64,000 nucleotides of DNA from Botrytis cinerea B05.10 (lineage: Eukaryota; Ascomycota; Leotiomycetes; Helotiales; Sclerotiniaceae), in the NCBI RefSeq assembly GCF_000143535.2, contig NC_037317.1:992001-1056000 (forward strand). The letters are read 5' to 3'. The notes below the pieces were generated by a model. The model saw nothing but the letters and a program-made list of their open reading frames with translations. It was not told the origin of the DNA and ran no database searches. Position 1 is the first letter of the stretch. The number at the start of each line of letters is the position of its first letter. Position numbers and translations under genes: made by a program. Of this stretch, positions 34,710 to 46,933 are shown in pieces.

Positions 34710-37700
34710 CTACACAGTGCTCTCTTTCCCAAATCCTTTCTCCCACAGTTCCTTGAATAGCCCTCCCTCTTTTCGGATCAAATCCTCCGGCGCCCCATCC
34801 TCCACCACACTCCCCTTATCAAGAACTAAAACCCTATCGTAACTCCTAATCGTTCCCAATCTATGAGCTACAGCAAGCACTGTCCAGCCCTTAAAGTCCT
34901 CATCCAAAATCCTCAACATGATCTCTTCACTAGCAGAATCAACATTGCTCGTCACCTCATCGAGCACCAGAATTCCATGATCCTTATTTCCCAGCGCCAC
35001 TTTCCTGATTAATGCTCTTGCGATGCAGAAAAGTTGCTGCTGACCTTGACTCAGAGGCGTTGCGTTCATGGGTACTTCTAAACCTCCGTTATTGCATATT
35101 ATGTCCCATAGCCCAACACGAACAAGCGCAGTTTGGATTGCTTGGCTGTCTAAAGAATGAAACGGATCTGCATTGAAGCCGACAGTGCCAGATAGAAAGT
35201 AAGGTTCTTGGGGAATGGTGATGAAAGAACAGCGTACTGATTCACGGCGGAGAGTAGAAATGGAAATGTTGTCAATGAGGATATCTCCTGTTTTTAGCTC
35301 GAGCATCCGGAAGAGTGCTAATGTTAGAGATGATTTGCCACTGTGGAGAAATGTGTTAGATCTTTAAACGTGGATAACGGATTAGAGTAAACTCACGACC
35401 CAGTCCTTCCAACTATACCCAGTTTCGTGCCACCCTCAATGCAAAATGAGACACCCTTCACAGCAGGATCGTCGACACTGTCAATACGGTTAGTAGATTA
35501 CATGTAACTTCCCTAGTAGGATCTTACCCATAAGCTGCAGTCACATCTTTAAACTCGACTTTAGCTTTAACAGGCCATTCCGGTGGCGGTGGATTGACTT
35601 CCAAAGAACCGTTTTCCGACAAAGTATTCATCTCAAAGCTCTTCACTCTGGCTACAGCACCAATAGAAGTTTCTAGCTGAGTCCATTTTCGAATAAGAAA
35701 ACTCAACGTCGAGTTGAATTGTAGAATATTTACTAACGCGATCCCGAGAGTGCCTGCACTGGTAGTTCCACGCATTTGTGTTGCAAACGTGATGAGAATA
35801 ACAGCAATACCAGCAATGACGAGATCCAAAACAAGATTGAGCCATCTCTGTATGCAGTAAAGTAAGTAGTAGGGTTTCTGCGAGACGTCCAGAAGTTCTC
35901 GATTCTTCTCGGCTGATTGGGTTTGCCAGCCAAATGCACGAATCGTCGTGAGTCCGCTGAGCGTTTCTGTAAAGTGGGAGTAGAGCGGTGATTTGGATTC
36001 TAGATCTAATAACCGGAGTTGTCTCGATGTCTTCAAGTAAACTTTCTGTAGGATATAAAGGGTTCCGATGATTAATGGCAGAATGACCCCGACGTATTTG
36101 GCTCCAATGGCAATGAGTATTGCTTGAGCAATTGCCATGAATGAACCTGCGAATGTGTCGACGATTCCTATTAAGAGCTCCATGTCGATTAAACTCATGT
36201 CTTGACTGAATCTATAGAGTGTCAGTTGATATTGATCAGTGTTAGAGAATCAAGTTACCGACCTATTTAGGGTTACCCCGCTATCAGTTGCAGTGAACCA
36301 GGAATATGGCGCCGACATGACCGTATGCAAGAGCGTGCGGTGAAGATTAATAGAAGCATATGGGCCTGCAGATAGCAATGTGACGCATAGCAATCCCCCG
36401 ATTCCACACAGAGCCAACACGGATAGCATTGCATATAAGCCCATATACATATTGGTGTAGACACCCGAATGATCCGTCTCCGCTTTAGACCATAGTTCTA
36501 GGAGAACAGCTTGGAACTCGCTAGAAAACGTATAGAGAACCACTGTTCCGATGAAAAGACAGAAATAGATCCGGCCTACTGACTTTGCGAAGTAGAAGTA
36601 AACACTGGCGTCACCATCTTGACGATTTATGTCGTTGGGTTCAAGTGATTTTGGTTTGGTCGGTGCATTTTTCATGGCTTCTGCGATGGGGATTTCGGCT
36701 GATTTCATGTCTGGACTTTCATGCAATATCAAGTCTTTGACATGGCTATCATTGTTCTCGCGAAGTTTACGAAAATGTCCCTGCTCGAGAATGCTGCCAT
36801 TGTTGGATAGAACAATTATGTTATCGGCAGATTGCAGATGTTCAACTATATGTCGTCAGCTCAATTCATTTTGTTTGTGATCTTACTCGAGTTTGCGCTT
36901 ACCTGCATGCGTGGCAAGAACCACAGTTATGTTATGCAATTTGCAAAGTCCTTCTTTACCAAAAATATTGCGGAATACAGCTTTATTTGTCTTGTAGTCT
37001 AGACCACTGAAAACATCATCGATCAAAATTAAGTCTTTTCTGGAGTATAATGCGCGTGCCAATGCCTGAACACGATTAGCCTCAATCTAGGAAGTAGATC
37101 AATGTCTCGATATAAACAGTAAAGCGACTCACCAATCTCTGCTTCTGTCCCCCGCTCAGAGCCGCCCCATCGCTACCAACTACTGTTTCCTCGCCATCGG
37201 GAAACGTAGCAATATCCTGATTTAGTACACAGGCTTTGAGCACCGCATTATACCAAACCTCATCATAGCTCGACCCCGCAAGCACGAGTTCCCGGAGTTT
37301 GCTATTGGGCAACCATGGCGTCTGAGAACAAAACGCAATGTTTGAAGTATGCGTAAATACAAATCCTTTGCTACTTGGTAATTCTCCAAGCATTGCTTTT
37401 AGGAGACATGATTTTCCACTTCCAATGGCACCGATAACTAGTGTTAAAGTCCCACGAGAAATTTCAAGATTGATGTCTTTGAGAACTGGCGTGCCTTCAG
37501 ATGAGAAATTGAACGATGCGTCTTTGATTGTAATGAGATCTGTTTTCTGAACGTGGGACGCAGAGGCAGGCATGACTGAACGAATTGTTTGCAACTCAAT
37601 CTCATGGGGAACGAGATTGGCATCGTCTCTAGATTCCTCAGAAATCGAGATGCGTTCAGAATCTGGACTGGAAAATCTAGGATCGTTACGGTCTTTTGTC

Positions 37701-39551
37701 CTGATATAAGTCTGGATTCTTTCCATACATCCCATTGCGGCCGCAAATCTTTCTCTCGAGTTAGTCATGTCTATTGAATGCCCATGAAAATAACATACGT
37801 AGGAATAGTCTGAACCATTTCTGAAACCGGCGCACTCAACAACGAAATCAAAGACAAACTAGTGAAAGCCTGTCCAACATTCAACGTTGCCGATTCTTTA
37901 GTTCTTTGAATCAGAATATAGACAATAAACGTTATAGCTGGTCCGCACAGGGTCGTGATATTAGATGTCACAGCAGTGGCAATAATGTTCCTACGAAACG
38001 GCTTCGCATACTCGAGTTCCTGGACACGAAGCTCCTGCAAGGCTTCAGATAAGCGAGTTGTGAGTCCCTGCATCTTGATCCCCCTTATGGATTTAAGTGC
38101 GGAAGATGTAATCGCCACGCGTTTTTGCACCGCTTCGACCCATTCCTTCTGAGTGTGTTTCGCCCATTTCATGATTGAGAATGCTCCAATCGTGCACGCT
38201 ACAGATGTTAGGGAATGATATTCTAAAATTTCTAACTTGGCTCACCGAGTGAAATAATGACAGGCGCGATACATGCTAGGCCCATTTCCCGCTGTAATAA
38301 ATATGCCGCAATGCCAGCTTCGATCGGGCCAGCCCATAAAATATCAACGCTACCAAACCCAGTTCCAATGCGTTCTATATCTGTACTCATCAGTGTGACT
38401 GCTGCAGAATCGCCTGCAGAGTGTGCATCGAGAGCTAGCGTTACATTATAAATAATGCAGACTAATCCGCCTCTAATCATGGTGATGACTCGGAATATCT
38501 GGTGTTGATACTGGGCAGTGCTAATCGCCAAGCCGAGATATATAAGAGCTGTTGCGCCAATTAACGCATATCCGATATTCTGGTTTCCCGGCGTCTCGGG
38601 AGTTTCAATCAACGAGATGGCTCGATTTATGAGCAATGGCTGAGAGAATTTGAACCCAATTAGGCAAAGACGCGGAAAGACAAGTGTGAGCAGAGAAACC
38701 TTGAAACTTGTAAGGATAGCGAAGAGGAGGGAATATTTCCCATTGCGCGATTGCTTTTGCCATGCATTTTGCATTTTTGTCTCTAGGGAAGAAGATGACA
38801 AGGCTTGATCGGTATCAAAAAGATCACCAAGACTGAGCAGATTTCGGTGCCCATTTTGAATGAGTATATTGAGCCACCAGAAAAGACTTGCATTTATAAC
38901 TCCTGCCAAAGCTTCGGGGGGATATCTGTTGTATGGATCCTTTAGAAAAGATCTTTTCTCGAACACTTCGAGACATAGTAGAACTGCTTTGGCTAGCACA
39001 CTAGATGTAAATAATGCCGATGATGCTGTGTTTCCATGTTGCAACCAAAGTGTTCTTGTCTGAGCTATATCTAACAGTGTGGAAAGGAGAAGATAAGTGC
39101 AAATTACTAATGAAGGGCGTATAGATCGATTATTTTCCAGGTTCGATAATGCTGCGAGACCAATCGTGGCAATTACTGACAGGACGGCTGCTGGAATAGA
39201 TACGAGTGTTTGTTGACCCTGAGAAACTATCCATGATGCCAAAAGAGCAATTTGAAGACACAAAATCACTGATATTACAATCTGCCGTTGTTAGAGCCCC
39301 GCGTATGGTAATGATGGATGGGGTAAACTCACTAATTTAAACCCCCAAAGTGAATTCGGCAGTGTTTTTCTCTTCTCCCGATATAGCTTCGGTATTCTCA
39401 GAGAAAGAAGTACGATAAATATTGCAGATGGACCGACGGTGAAAACGCTCTGCTCGAAAAGTAACGTGAAGTCGAATTGTCTGCGACATGGATCGACCCG
39501 AGGACCAAAAAAAGCATCTGCATCTGCAACACAAACGCTAGAAGCGTTCAT
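34710..39551 (-). CDS. ABCC (MRP/YCF1-type) multidrug ABC transporter
   Basis: Full-length ATP-driven exporter of subfamily C, typically moving organic anions, conjugates or toxins across the plasma or vacuolar membrane. Nine exons (39551-39333, 39281-38246, 38198-37799, 37748-37133, 37086-36903, 36845-36263, 36211-35528, 35477-35397, 35340-34710) sum to 1477 aa. The order is a hydrophobic N-terminal TMD0, then TMD1, NBD1 (Walker A GAIGSGKSC near 655, LSGGQKQRL, LILIDDVFSGLD), TMD2 and NBD2 (Walker A GRTGSGKSS near 1268, LSQGQQQLFCIARAL, ILVLDEVTSNVD). NBD1 has Asp where the catalytic Glu sits in NBD2, normal for ABCC. Substrate is unknown. It is divergent from the alpha/beta hydrolase at 40,281, with 729 bp between the starts. 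Confidence 0.93.
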
Positions 39552-40280
39552 GACTAAGAAATGTTTCTACGAGACAAACTCATGCAATGCCGAAAAGCAA
39601 GCAGGAATGGAGAGTAATACGGGCTTGGCAGTCGAGATGTAGGTCGGTTTTGTTGGATGTCGTTCCGAGTTACCGGTACCGATATCAGGCTCAGGGGTAT
39701 GCTGCAGTTTACCCGAAGTGGCTAACAGTTCCGAGCCTAAACTGTATGGGCAGCAAGAAAGCTAGGGTTTTCTCTCTAAACAGCTGATAAGCATACTGTT
39801 CTCGAACCACTACCCCAAAAATAGCATTGTTGACAGACTCGAGATAGATAAGAAAATGCTTTTCTATTAGCACTCCCGGATCTCGGCCCAAAAGATCAAA
39901 TATAGTTAAGCATGAGTTGTTTGAACTGGCCATTGGCTAGTGCTTATATGGCCATTGATTCACGCCCTTCCACAATCATATTCAATTCTTGTGACGTGCT
40001 CTCAAGGTACTTTTGCGTGAAGACTTCCCATTTTTCTGGAGATCTCTGTAGAAAATCTTCAATCAGATGTATGGGAAGCTTAGCGGTCGTTGATCATGAC
40101 TACGTCCGAGCTTCGCTTACGCTCAGGGAAGACGGCCTGACTCAGAGACCTGACAAAGCATCAATAGGGATGAAGTATATGTATGGATGCAGTGGCTTGG
40201 AAATTTGAAGAGCGTCATCGTATACCGCGCCCCATTGGAATTTCGCAAGCCGTGAAGCCTCATAGCTTCATATCCTCATA
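39552..40280. promoter_or_regulatory. Shared divergent promoter region, ABC transporter and hydrolase
   Basis: Separates the two start codons. It contains GC-containing motifs such as GTTACCGGTACCG near 39,670 and several short frames with no coding support. No specific factor site can be assigned by eye. Confidence 0.45.
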
Positions 40281-41219
40281 ATGTCTTCCTCAACCCCCAC
40301 TCTTGTCAACATCGGCACTCACTCACTCGCCCTCTACACCCACGGCCCAGAGCCCATCAGTTCCAAAGATCCCGTTGTATTATTCATAGCAGGCGTGGAA
40401 AGTACCAGTCGCATTTGGGCGGCTGTGACGCGGTTACTTTCTCCCTCTTTACGCAGCTACAATTACGACCGGTCTGGCTATGGCAATTCCGAGCTCTCGC
40501 CTCTCGCACCCACAGCCGAGAACATTGCGTTAGAACTCTCTTATCTAATTAAGAAAGCTTCTATTTCAAATCCTCTAGTTCTCGTTGGACATTCTTGGGC
40601 CGGTGTACTGATAAACGAATTCATTGCCCTTACAGGAAATGGCCCTCATATCGCTGGTGTAGTATTCGTCGATGCCAATCACGAGACTGCGCTACAGGTT
40701 TTAAATCCTAATGATGCAAATCTGCAAGCGATTTCCGAAGGCGTTGACTTCTTTTCTGGTATTGGTATCAGATCGGAGCATAAGTTCAGCCCCGAAGAAT
40801 GGGATGCATTCGATGGCGAGGGAGCAACAGAGAAATATTTACTACAGGCAAAGAAAGAGGAAGATGAATACGCCCCGAGTTTTGAAACTTTGCTGAAGAA
40901 AGAGCTGCGGGGAAAGCAGCCGCTGCTTGGAAACAAACCGGTTTATGTAATTGGGGGCCTGAGGAGCAGGGATTGGAGTGGGTTGTATAAGGCTGGTGTT
41001 GAAAGGGGGAATGGAACTGAGGAGCAGAGGATTCATGTTAGGAACCTGATCAAAATTGCCGATAAGAAGAGCGAGGGGCTCATGAAGGAACATTTGAAAC
41101 TTTCTACGAGGGGAAAGCTCGTGTTTGCTGACGAGAGTGGTCACTTTGTCCTGGTAACTCAGCCGGATATGGTTGTAGATGGAGTGAAGTGGGTCTTGGA
41201 TGAACTAAAAATTTCCTAG
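40281..41219 (+). CDS. Alpha/beta hydrolase
   Basis: Alpha/beta-hydrolase fold enzyme acting on an unknown ester, lactone or related bond. Intronless, 312 aa. The oxyanion-hole region follows VVLFIAGVESTSRIW. YNYDRSGYGNSE is typical of the strand-4 turn. The nucleophile elbow is VGHSWAG (Ser105). FVDANHE holds Asp131, and the catalytic His is in ESGHFVLVTQP (about 288). No signal peptide, so probably cytosolic. Its divergent position next to an ABCC exporter suggests joint control, for example hydrolysis plus export of a xenobiotic; this is inference from context. No transfer signs beyond a lack of introns. Confidence 0.88.
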   Translation: MSSSTPTLVNIGTHSLALYTHGPEPISSKDPVVLFIAGVESTSRIWAAVTRLLSPSLRSYNYDRSGYGNSELSPLAPTAENIALELSYLIKKASISNPLVLVGHSWAGVLINEFIALTGNGPHIAGVVFVDANHETALQVLNPNDANLQAISEGVDFFSGIGIRSEHKFSPEEWDAFDGEGATEKYLLQAKKEEDEYAPSFETLLKKELRGKQPLLGNKPVYVIGGLRSRDWSGLYKAGVERGNGTEEQRIHVRNLIKIADKKSEGLMKEHLKLSTRGKLVFADESGHFVLVTQPDMVVDGVKWVLDELKIS

Positions 41220-44032
41220 ATGGGGAAGATAAGTAGGGAAGGTTTTATACTAATTCATATGTGAATCTACGTAATTGAGCTGCGCTTTATGTGTACGAAA
41301 AAGGCCGAGGGTGAAGGTCACGTTGAATCATGAGTTTTGGAGTCAAAGTCGACTGATGCATCTAAACACGATTAGTTTTTTTTGCAGTGTAATGTCAGTT
41401 GATTCCTCCACCAAAGACATTCAACGCCTTATTCTTTGGTGTGGAAGCCACTATTGGAACGGCGAAATGCTTTCCGAATTATCATGATAGAGGGTTGGGA
41501 TGCTTTGAAAGATGTAAGAATATAAGAATTAGAAGGGCCCTGCGGGAAAGTGCTTTACTGTTGTATTTGTCTCTAGCTTAATAGATTTTGAGGGTCAACT
41601 AGACAGAAAGGGTGAAGAACTCGGAGACTTGTGGACAGTATTCATGTTATGCGCGAGTTCTGAAGCGAGAAAAAGCTGCAAAAGTCCAATGAAGCTAGAA
41701 TGCCTGGAAAGAAAGAGTCACATATTTTGAAGCCTAAGGCTTTGAAGCGTAAAGTGCTGCACGGTAAAAAAGAAATTTGGTCCAGTGTTCGAGTCTAGGA
41801 GATTGGAAAGGGGTATCTAGCTCCGATATTGAAAATAAAGAGGCTGATGTATCTGCCACTCGTGAAGCGTCACGCACATAACTACTCAAAGCAAAGACTT
41901 TAGAGTCATCGTGCAATGCCAAAAGGCTGCCCAATCAGCTTCCAAAATATAGCGACGCTATTGTTCCACTGATGAAGATTGAAATTGCGGATGTAGATCT
42001 ATTCTCAAGATTAAGACTTGGCGAGTGATTGTACATCCAGAAGCTACTTCATTACTGTGAGCTCTTCATATTCAACTCCTTCATAAAAATGCTCTCCATG
42101 CCTATTGGAGTAAACTATAAAAATAAGACTATTGGATAGCAGCATCATGTACGGATCAAGAGTTTCTTAGCTTGACCCTGAACTCATTCACATCATTAAG
42201 GGATTCGGTATCCATCATATGGCTCAATTTCATAGCCAAGAAGAACCAGTCGTTGCCATAAAACACAAAACAGAAGGTATGCGCGTGACAACCGAGAGAT
42301 TTGATTATCCCACACAAATTCTTTCCAAGGGGAGTATTGCAGCTGTTGCAAGTATCACAAGTCACGAGGTAAGTTTTCTGGACCTCCTGCTCGTTTGTAT
42401 GTCTTTATAGCCCGAGTTGTTACTTTCTGGGCCCCCCAAAGACTTTAAAATTCATATGAGTCAATTGTACCAGATGGTTAGGTGTTGAGAAGGTCTTCTT
42501 GTCTTCTCTAAGTCCAGATCGTCGCAGCTTATTATTCAAAGGTGTGCTGTACTCGCATAGCTATCATCACGTAGTGTAAATGACTGCAAATGACTCGAGT
42601 TCACGATTGATAGACCATCTCTGCACCATCATCCACAAATGCTTCCGCCGGGCCTCCCTGATATATATCCAAACAGCATTGTACGAGTTCCGCCGCAGCG
42701 TTCCACAACAACAAGGTCAAGTTTTTCGCGCCTAAAAATACACACTACTAGACACGAGTCCAGACTGGGGACGAGCTAGTGAAATGTTAGCTCGAGTTAT
42801 TCTTCGTGGGGAACGCACTATATTTGAACGTCGTCGTAGAGCGTGTTATATGACTAATGCAATGATAGAGATACAAGATTTTAGAGCTTGTATATGAAAA
42901 ACGGTGGAGAGTACGCTGGTTACTTATTCAGGGACGTTTTCCAGGGAGGTGGAAGCTAGTCCAAGTTCATTCACTATGGATTTGTGCAAAGCCGATATAT
43001 ACGAGGAGATACATGTAAGCAGTAGCATGGAATGGTCTGAATTATCTTTTTGATTAGCCACTTGCGATAATATTTATATATATTCTCCCAGTTTCTTCTC
43101 AATCGCACAACACATTATGATTACAAAACACTTCGAACTTGCTTCCACCACGAAAAGAAGGAAAGAAAGAAAGGAGGAAAAGCTTCAATCCAATCCAACC
43201 AACCGGCAGAAGAATATGCAGCTCCTCTGGATATAAACTTCTAAACCCGGCCCTCGTAAATCCGTCTCTGTAATTGACTTTGAGCGACGCGGAAAGGCCG
43301 AATGCATGCACCTTTTCCACCTGCGCCAGACGCTCGATGAAGAAACTCGATTCGGTATCCAATCACATCCTCAGCTTCTCGCTGACTCTGCAGATAAAGG
43401 ACGGAAGAATAAGAAGCTTAAGTTCATTAAGCAAAAGACGGTCCACACACGTGGATTCCCAGGCCAAAAGTGCGCGCAACGAATATGGTAAGCTTCGTCA
43501 TTTTATGCGTGTGTGTTGAAAGGCGTCGACTAGGTCCCAAAGTAGTTTGGTTTTCCGTGGATGAGTGATACAATGCTACACAAAGAAATTTTTCTTTGCA
43601 CTTGTGTGGTCTTCCACTCACCGACTGAAATAGCAGTAAAAGGTGATGTCAGACCCTGTTTCGACCCCTGAAAAGGCGGGCATTAAAAACTTTCCATCGA
43701 TTATTCTACCGGTGTTCTGTTTTGCCGATTCGGATATGTAAGCTGGATTTTTGCATGGTATGTGTGGTGTGTGTGATAGATATAGCCTATTGAAAGGCTA
43801 CCAATTTAAGCTGCGCAACACTCTACTGCCGCTGCCTAGAGATTCGGGAATATGCGGCGTTTGAAGCTTTTGTAAGCTACTAGAGTCATTTTTGATTACT
43901 GATTATATATACTTTCGAGTCCTTCGAGACTTTAAAATCATAGACAAAGCTTAATCACAATAACAATCGTCCTAACAAACTTCAAACTTACGCAGAAAAT
44001 TTTATAAAAGCTAATCATACGACTAATATTCA
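41220..44032. other. Gene-poor region of 2.8 kb
   Basis: No intact gene seen. Open frames are under 90 codons with no domain. A 50-codon plus frame near 42,630-42,780 (reading MLPPGLPDIYPNS) has no start context or splice extension. The last ~300 bases are likely the promoter of the bZIP gene. Confidence 0.5.
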
Positions 44033-44865
44033 ATGGCAATTTCAACTCCAATTTGGTATTCGCCTCCTTCGCCTCCCTCTTTGACATTTGATCAAGACGC
44101 ACCGTGTGACTTAAATACCGAAGCATTCGGATCTGCCTTTCCATACGTATGTTCATCCTTTAAACCCATTACAGCAAGATGATAACATAAAGAACAGACA
44201 ACATGTACGATCCCACAAACGGAGAATACATATACTATACCGCCATATCCGAGTCCATACCTCGATACCATTGATGTGTCTATGGTGCCAGAATTAGAAC
44301 AAAGCATTTCGACAGAGAAAAGTAGAAGTTATGAATCGGAAAGGAACGAGATGATCAATGAATTATCAAGCGAATCAGTAAGTTTTTGTAATAATGTCTT
44401 GAATTGAAGAGGCTTCCTTTTGCCTAGACTAACAAACAAAATATAGAAACGAGGCCAAAATCGAGCTTCTCGCGAACGAAAGACCAAATCTCAAGGTAGT
44501 CGCACACGAGAGACATCGCATGATTCAACAGACTCGTTAACAGAAAAGACACCCGCACAAAAGATGGTAAGAACACTCTTCTAATTTGTAGGCTCATTTG
44601 ACCTGACAAATTACAGCGTCGGCTTGTACAAAATCGCGTGTCACAGAGAAATTTTCGGAAACGTCAAGCAAACGAGCGTCAGCGACTCGAAGACCAAGTG
44701 AAGATGCTCAGTACCGAGTTACATAACCTTGGTGATATGTATCAAGATCTACTGAGTCGATACGAGCAGGCACAGCGTGAAAAGTTGTCGAGTAGTGAGC
44801 TGGTAGGAGGATGGGTGGATGGGGTTGGGACCTTGAGCCAATTTGGCCTTGGTGGGCTTGAATGA
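44033..44865 (+). CDS. bZIP transcription factor, 220 aa
   Basis: Sequence-specific DNA-binding regulator of the fungal AP-1/CREB-like bZIP class. Four exons (44033-44146, 44198-44377, 44447-44566, 44617-44865), all phase 0 with GT-AG introns. It starts MAISTPIWYSPPSPPS. The basic region is QNRVSQRNFRKRQ (residues 143-155; the N-x7-R core is Asn144 and Arg152). It is followed by a zipper with leucines spaced by seven in LEDQVKMLSTELHNLGDMY and the residues after it. The NxxSQRxFR pattern is typical of fungal bZIPs. Exon 3 encodes a second basic stretch, QNRASRERKTK (102-112), similar to the start of a bZIP basic region but with no zipper after it. The C-terminus is short (GTLSQFGLGGLE). Target genes are unknown. 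Confidence 0.88.
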
Positions 44866-45773
44866 AGAAATGATTAGGATGACTTGGGATTCTGTATATT
44901 TATGGGTTGGGGATTTGGTGGCAACATAAATGTCCTCTCTGCGAACTTAATTTATGGCGTTGAGTGTAGGATGGATGGGTACAACTAGAGCTAATCGTAG
45001 TCCGATAGCAGGGAAATGGCAGATAACAAGACCAGAAAGCTTCTGAGGCAGGGATAATACAAATCAGATGTTTGCAAAACTAAGAATTGTACCGCAAGTC
45101 CAATGGCCGAAAAACTTCTTTCGATATCTCGTGTTTCAAACGTTCAGTTCTAGAATCCGACATTGGGCCGCTTTTACCGAACTTGCAGCGTGATATAGAT
45201 TGCCGAATTTGGACATAGGCAACAAAGGTCGCTGTACTACAGATGCAAATAGAGAGTGCATGCTCGCACTCATGCAGCAAACAATCAATTGCCAGTCGAC
45301 CCCCTCAAAAAGTTGTGGCCGGTGTTGATGGAGCAAGTCTTTTTTACGGCCGATAACCCGATTTGAACGCACGCTCTTTCGTTTCTCTCAATACCTATTC
45401 TCCGTGAGTCACACCGGAAGTAAGCAGCCTTGCCTGTGTAGCCATAGAAGTTTGGATCCGATTTACCGGTTGAGAGAACCCATCAACCGCAAACCCCGCT
45501 TCAATCCAAGAAAGAAAAACCAATGACAGCATGACGGACCAAGAGTTCGCCGCAATGATATCCCTATCCCGGAGACCGATGTATAATCATGAGTGACGTT
45601 TGTGGGCTTGAGTGGATTTTCCTTACTATTTCGTTATGATAATCAACCTTGACCGTGTAATGCTTTTGATATACATTGCCTGAACGCCTTCCAATGCAAT
45701 ATGCAACCCCAATTTTAACGGGTATAAAACGCAATACCCCAATGGTCCTTGCTGACAGTGGGTGTTTGTTTGT
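44866..45773. other. Intergenic, convergent 3' flanks
   Basis: Between the bZIP gene and PET191. Short frames only; no feature identified. Confidence 0.6.
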
Positions 45774-46202
45774 TTACTCCTTTCTGTACCTCTCGTTCTC
45801 CAACTGCCTCCAGTCCTTCTCTTCGGGTTCGTTTCCGCTTGTCTCTTTGACCCCGCTTTCAAAGGCTGGCTTTCCAGCATAGAGCATATGTCCACCGGTA
45901 TTTCTCTCTCCCCCTCCCTCAATCTCCTTGCTCACAGAAATTGGTTGATTGCCTCTGAATCGTTTGCGCATATCGACTAAGCCTCGTTTGCATTCACCGT
46001 AGCCTGTCTTCAATTGTTGACACTTGGTAGGCATGGTTTCGAGAAGCGGAGCCCGCAGACAATCGGAAGGCTTATTGCGATAAATCATGACACAGTCTGA
46101 CTCCTGGAGACATTGTGCCAGTGCAGCTCCTGCGAAAATTTAGCGGGGCACTGAGGAGAGGAAAGGAAGGTGCGAACGGATATCTTGACAAGAACTCGGC
46201 AT
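45774..46202 (-). CDS. PET191: PET191/COA5 cytochrome c oxidase assembly factor
   Basis: Mitochondrial intermembrane-space, twin-CX9C-type protein needed to assemble cytochrome c oxidase. Two exons (46202-46178 and 46129-45774) give 126 aa. The 25-nt first exon encodes MPSSCQDI and one base of Arg; the join gives RAALAQCLQESDCVM. Cysteines fall as Cys5-x9-Cys15, Cys21-x10-Cys32 and Cys45-x9-Cys55. The motif CQQLKTGYGECKRGLVDMR, then RFRGNQPIS and LYAGKPAFE, are hallmarks of the family. The donor (GTTCGC) is weak and the intron only 48 nt, but the phase and conserved join support it. The tail after about residue 95 is charged. It is divergent from the TGL1 lipase, 731 bp between starts. The larger open frame through this locus misses the true N-terminus. 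Confidence 0.93.
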
Positions 46203-46933
46203 ACTGAATTAGTCGTCTTTGTGCAGATTTGTGTTTTAAATACTTCCAGTCGAGTAAACAGTGTACAGGAAGGAAGAGTATGAAAGTTCTTTGTAAAAGA
46301 GCTTCAATTCGCAGAATGTAGGTATTGTCATGACATTTCTCGGGTACAAACATAGCATTAATAAAGTGCCACTTTCAAAAGTTCTTGGGCGGAAGCTACA
46401 AATCCCAATCCCGTGGATTACCCGACCTAGACCAACCTTCAAGCTCCCGCCCTCCCGCTCTACCGCGCGCAAATAAGTAATAAAGCATTTAGAGACGACA
46501 ATTGCTAATTTGTCATCTGATGAGATAGTTTCCATTGTATCTTTCCAACCCTCCTCTCCCTCTTTATATATTTTTCTTTGATAGGTGTGAATTGAACAAC
46601 CATCTTCAGCCAACCAACTCTTCATCCTCGAGGCGTGAATGAAGTGAAGGCAAGGCGATGCGGATTGGCATGTGAAAGTGGATGTGACATCAATGAAGGT
46701 CGTAACGATTGGACTCTACGTGTATGCATCTTTACACTTTAGAGCTCTGTCCACGTCAATAACCTAGCTTAATTAATACCGTTTCTTTGCAGACCCTAAT
46801 ATTCTAGACCTTCTAGGGCAATTAGCTGCATATATCAAGCCTGCATCGGTTTTGCGGTCAAGATCGCCTCCTCAGATGTTATAAGACTATCTCACCGCGC
46901 AAATAACGTCCTGGATAGAAGATAGTCAACACA
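46203..46933. promoter_or_regulatory. Divergent promoter region, PET191 and TGL1-like lipase
   Basis: No coding frame is supported. The AT-rich region holds both upstream sequences; no specific site can be assigned. Confidence 0.45.

Noticed and set aside
45290..45375. tRNA-like GTTCAAAT stretch on the minus strand
   Set aside because: No acceptor stem, D-arm or anticodon arm can be formed around it.
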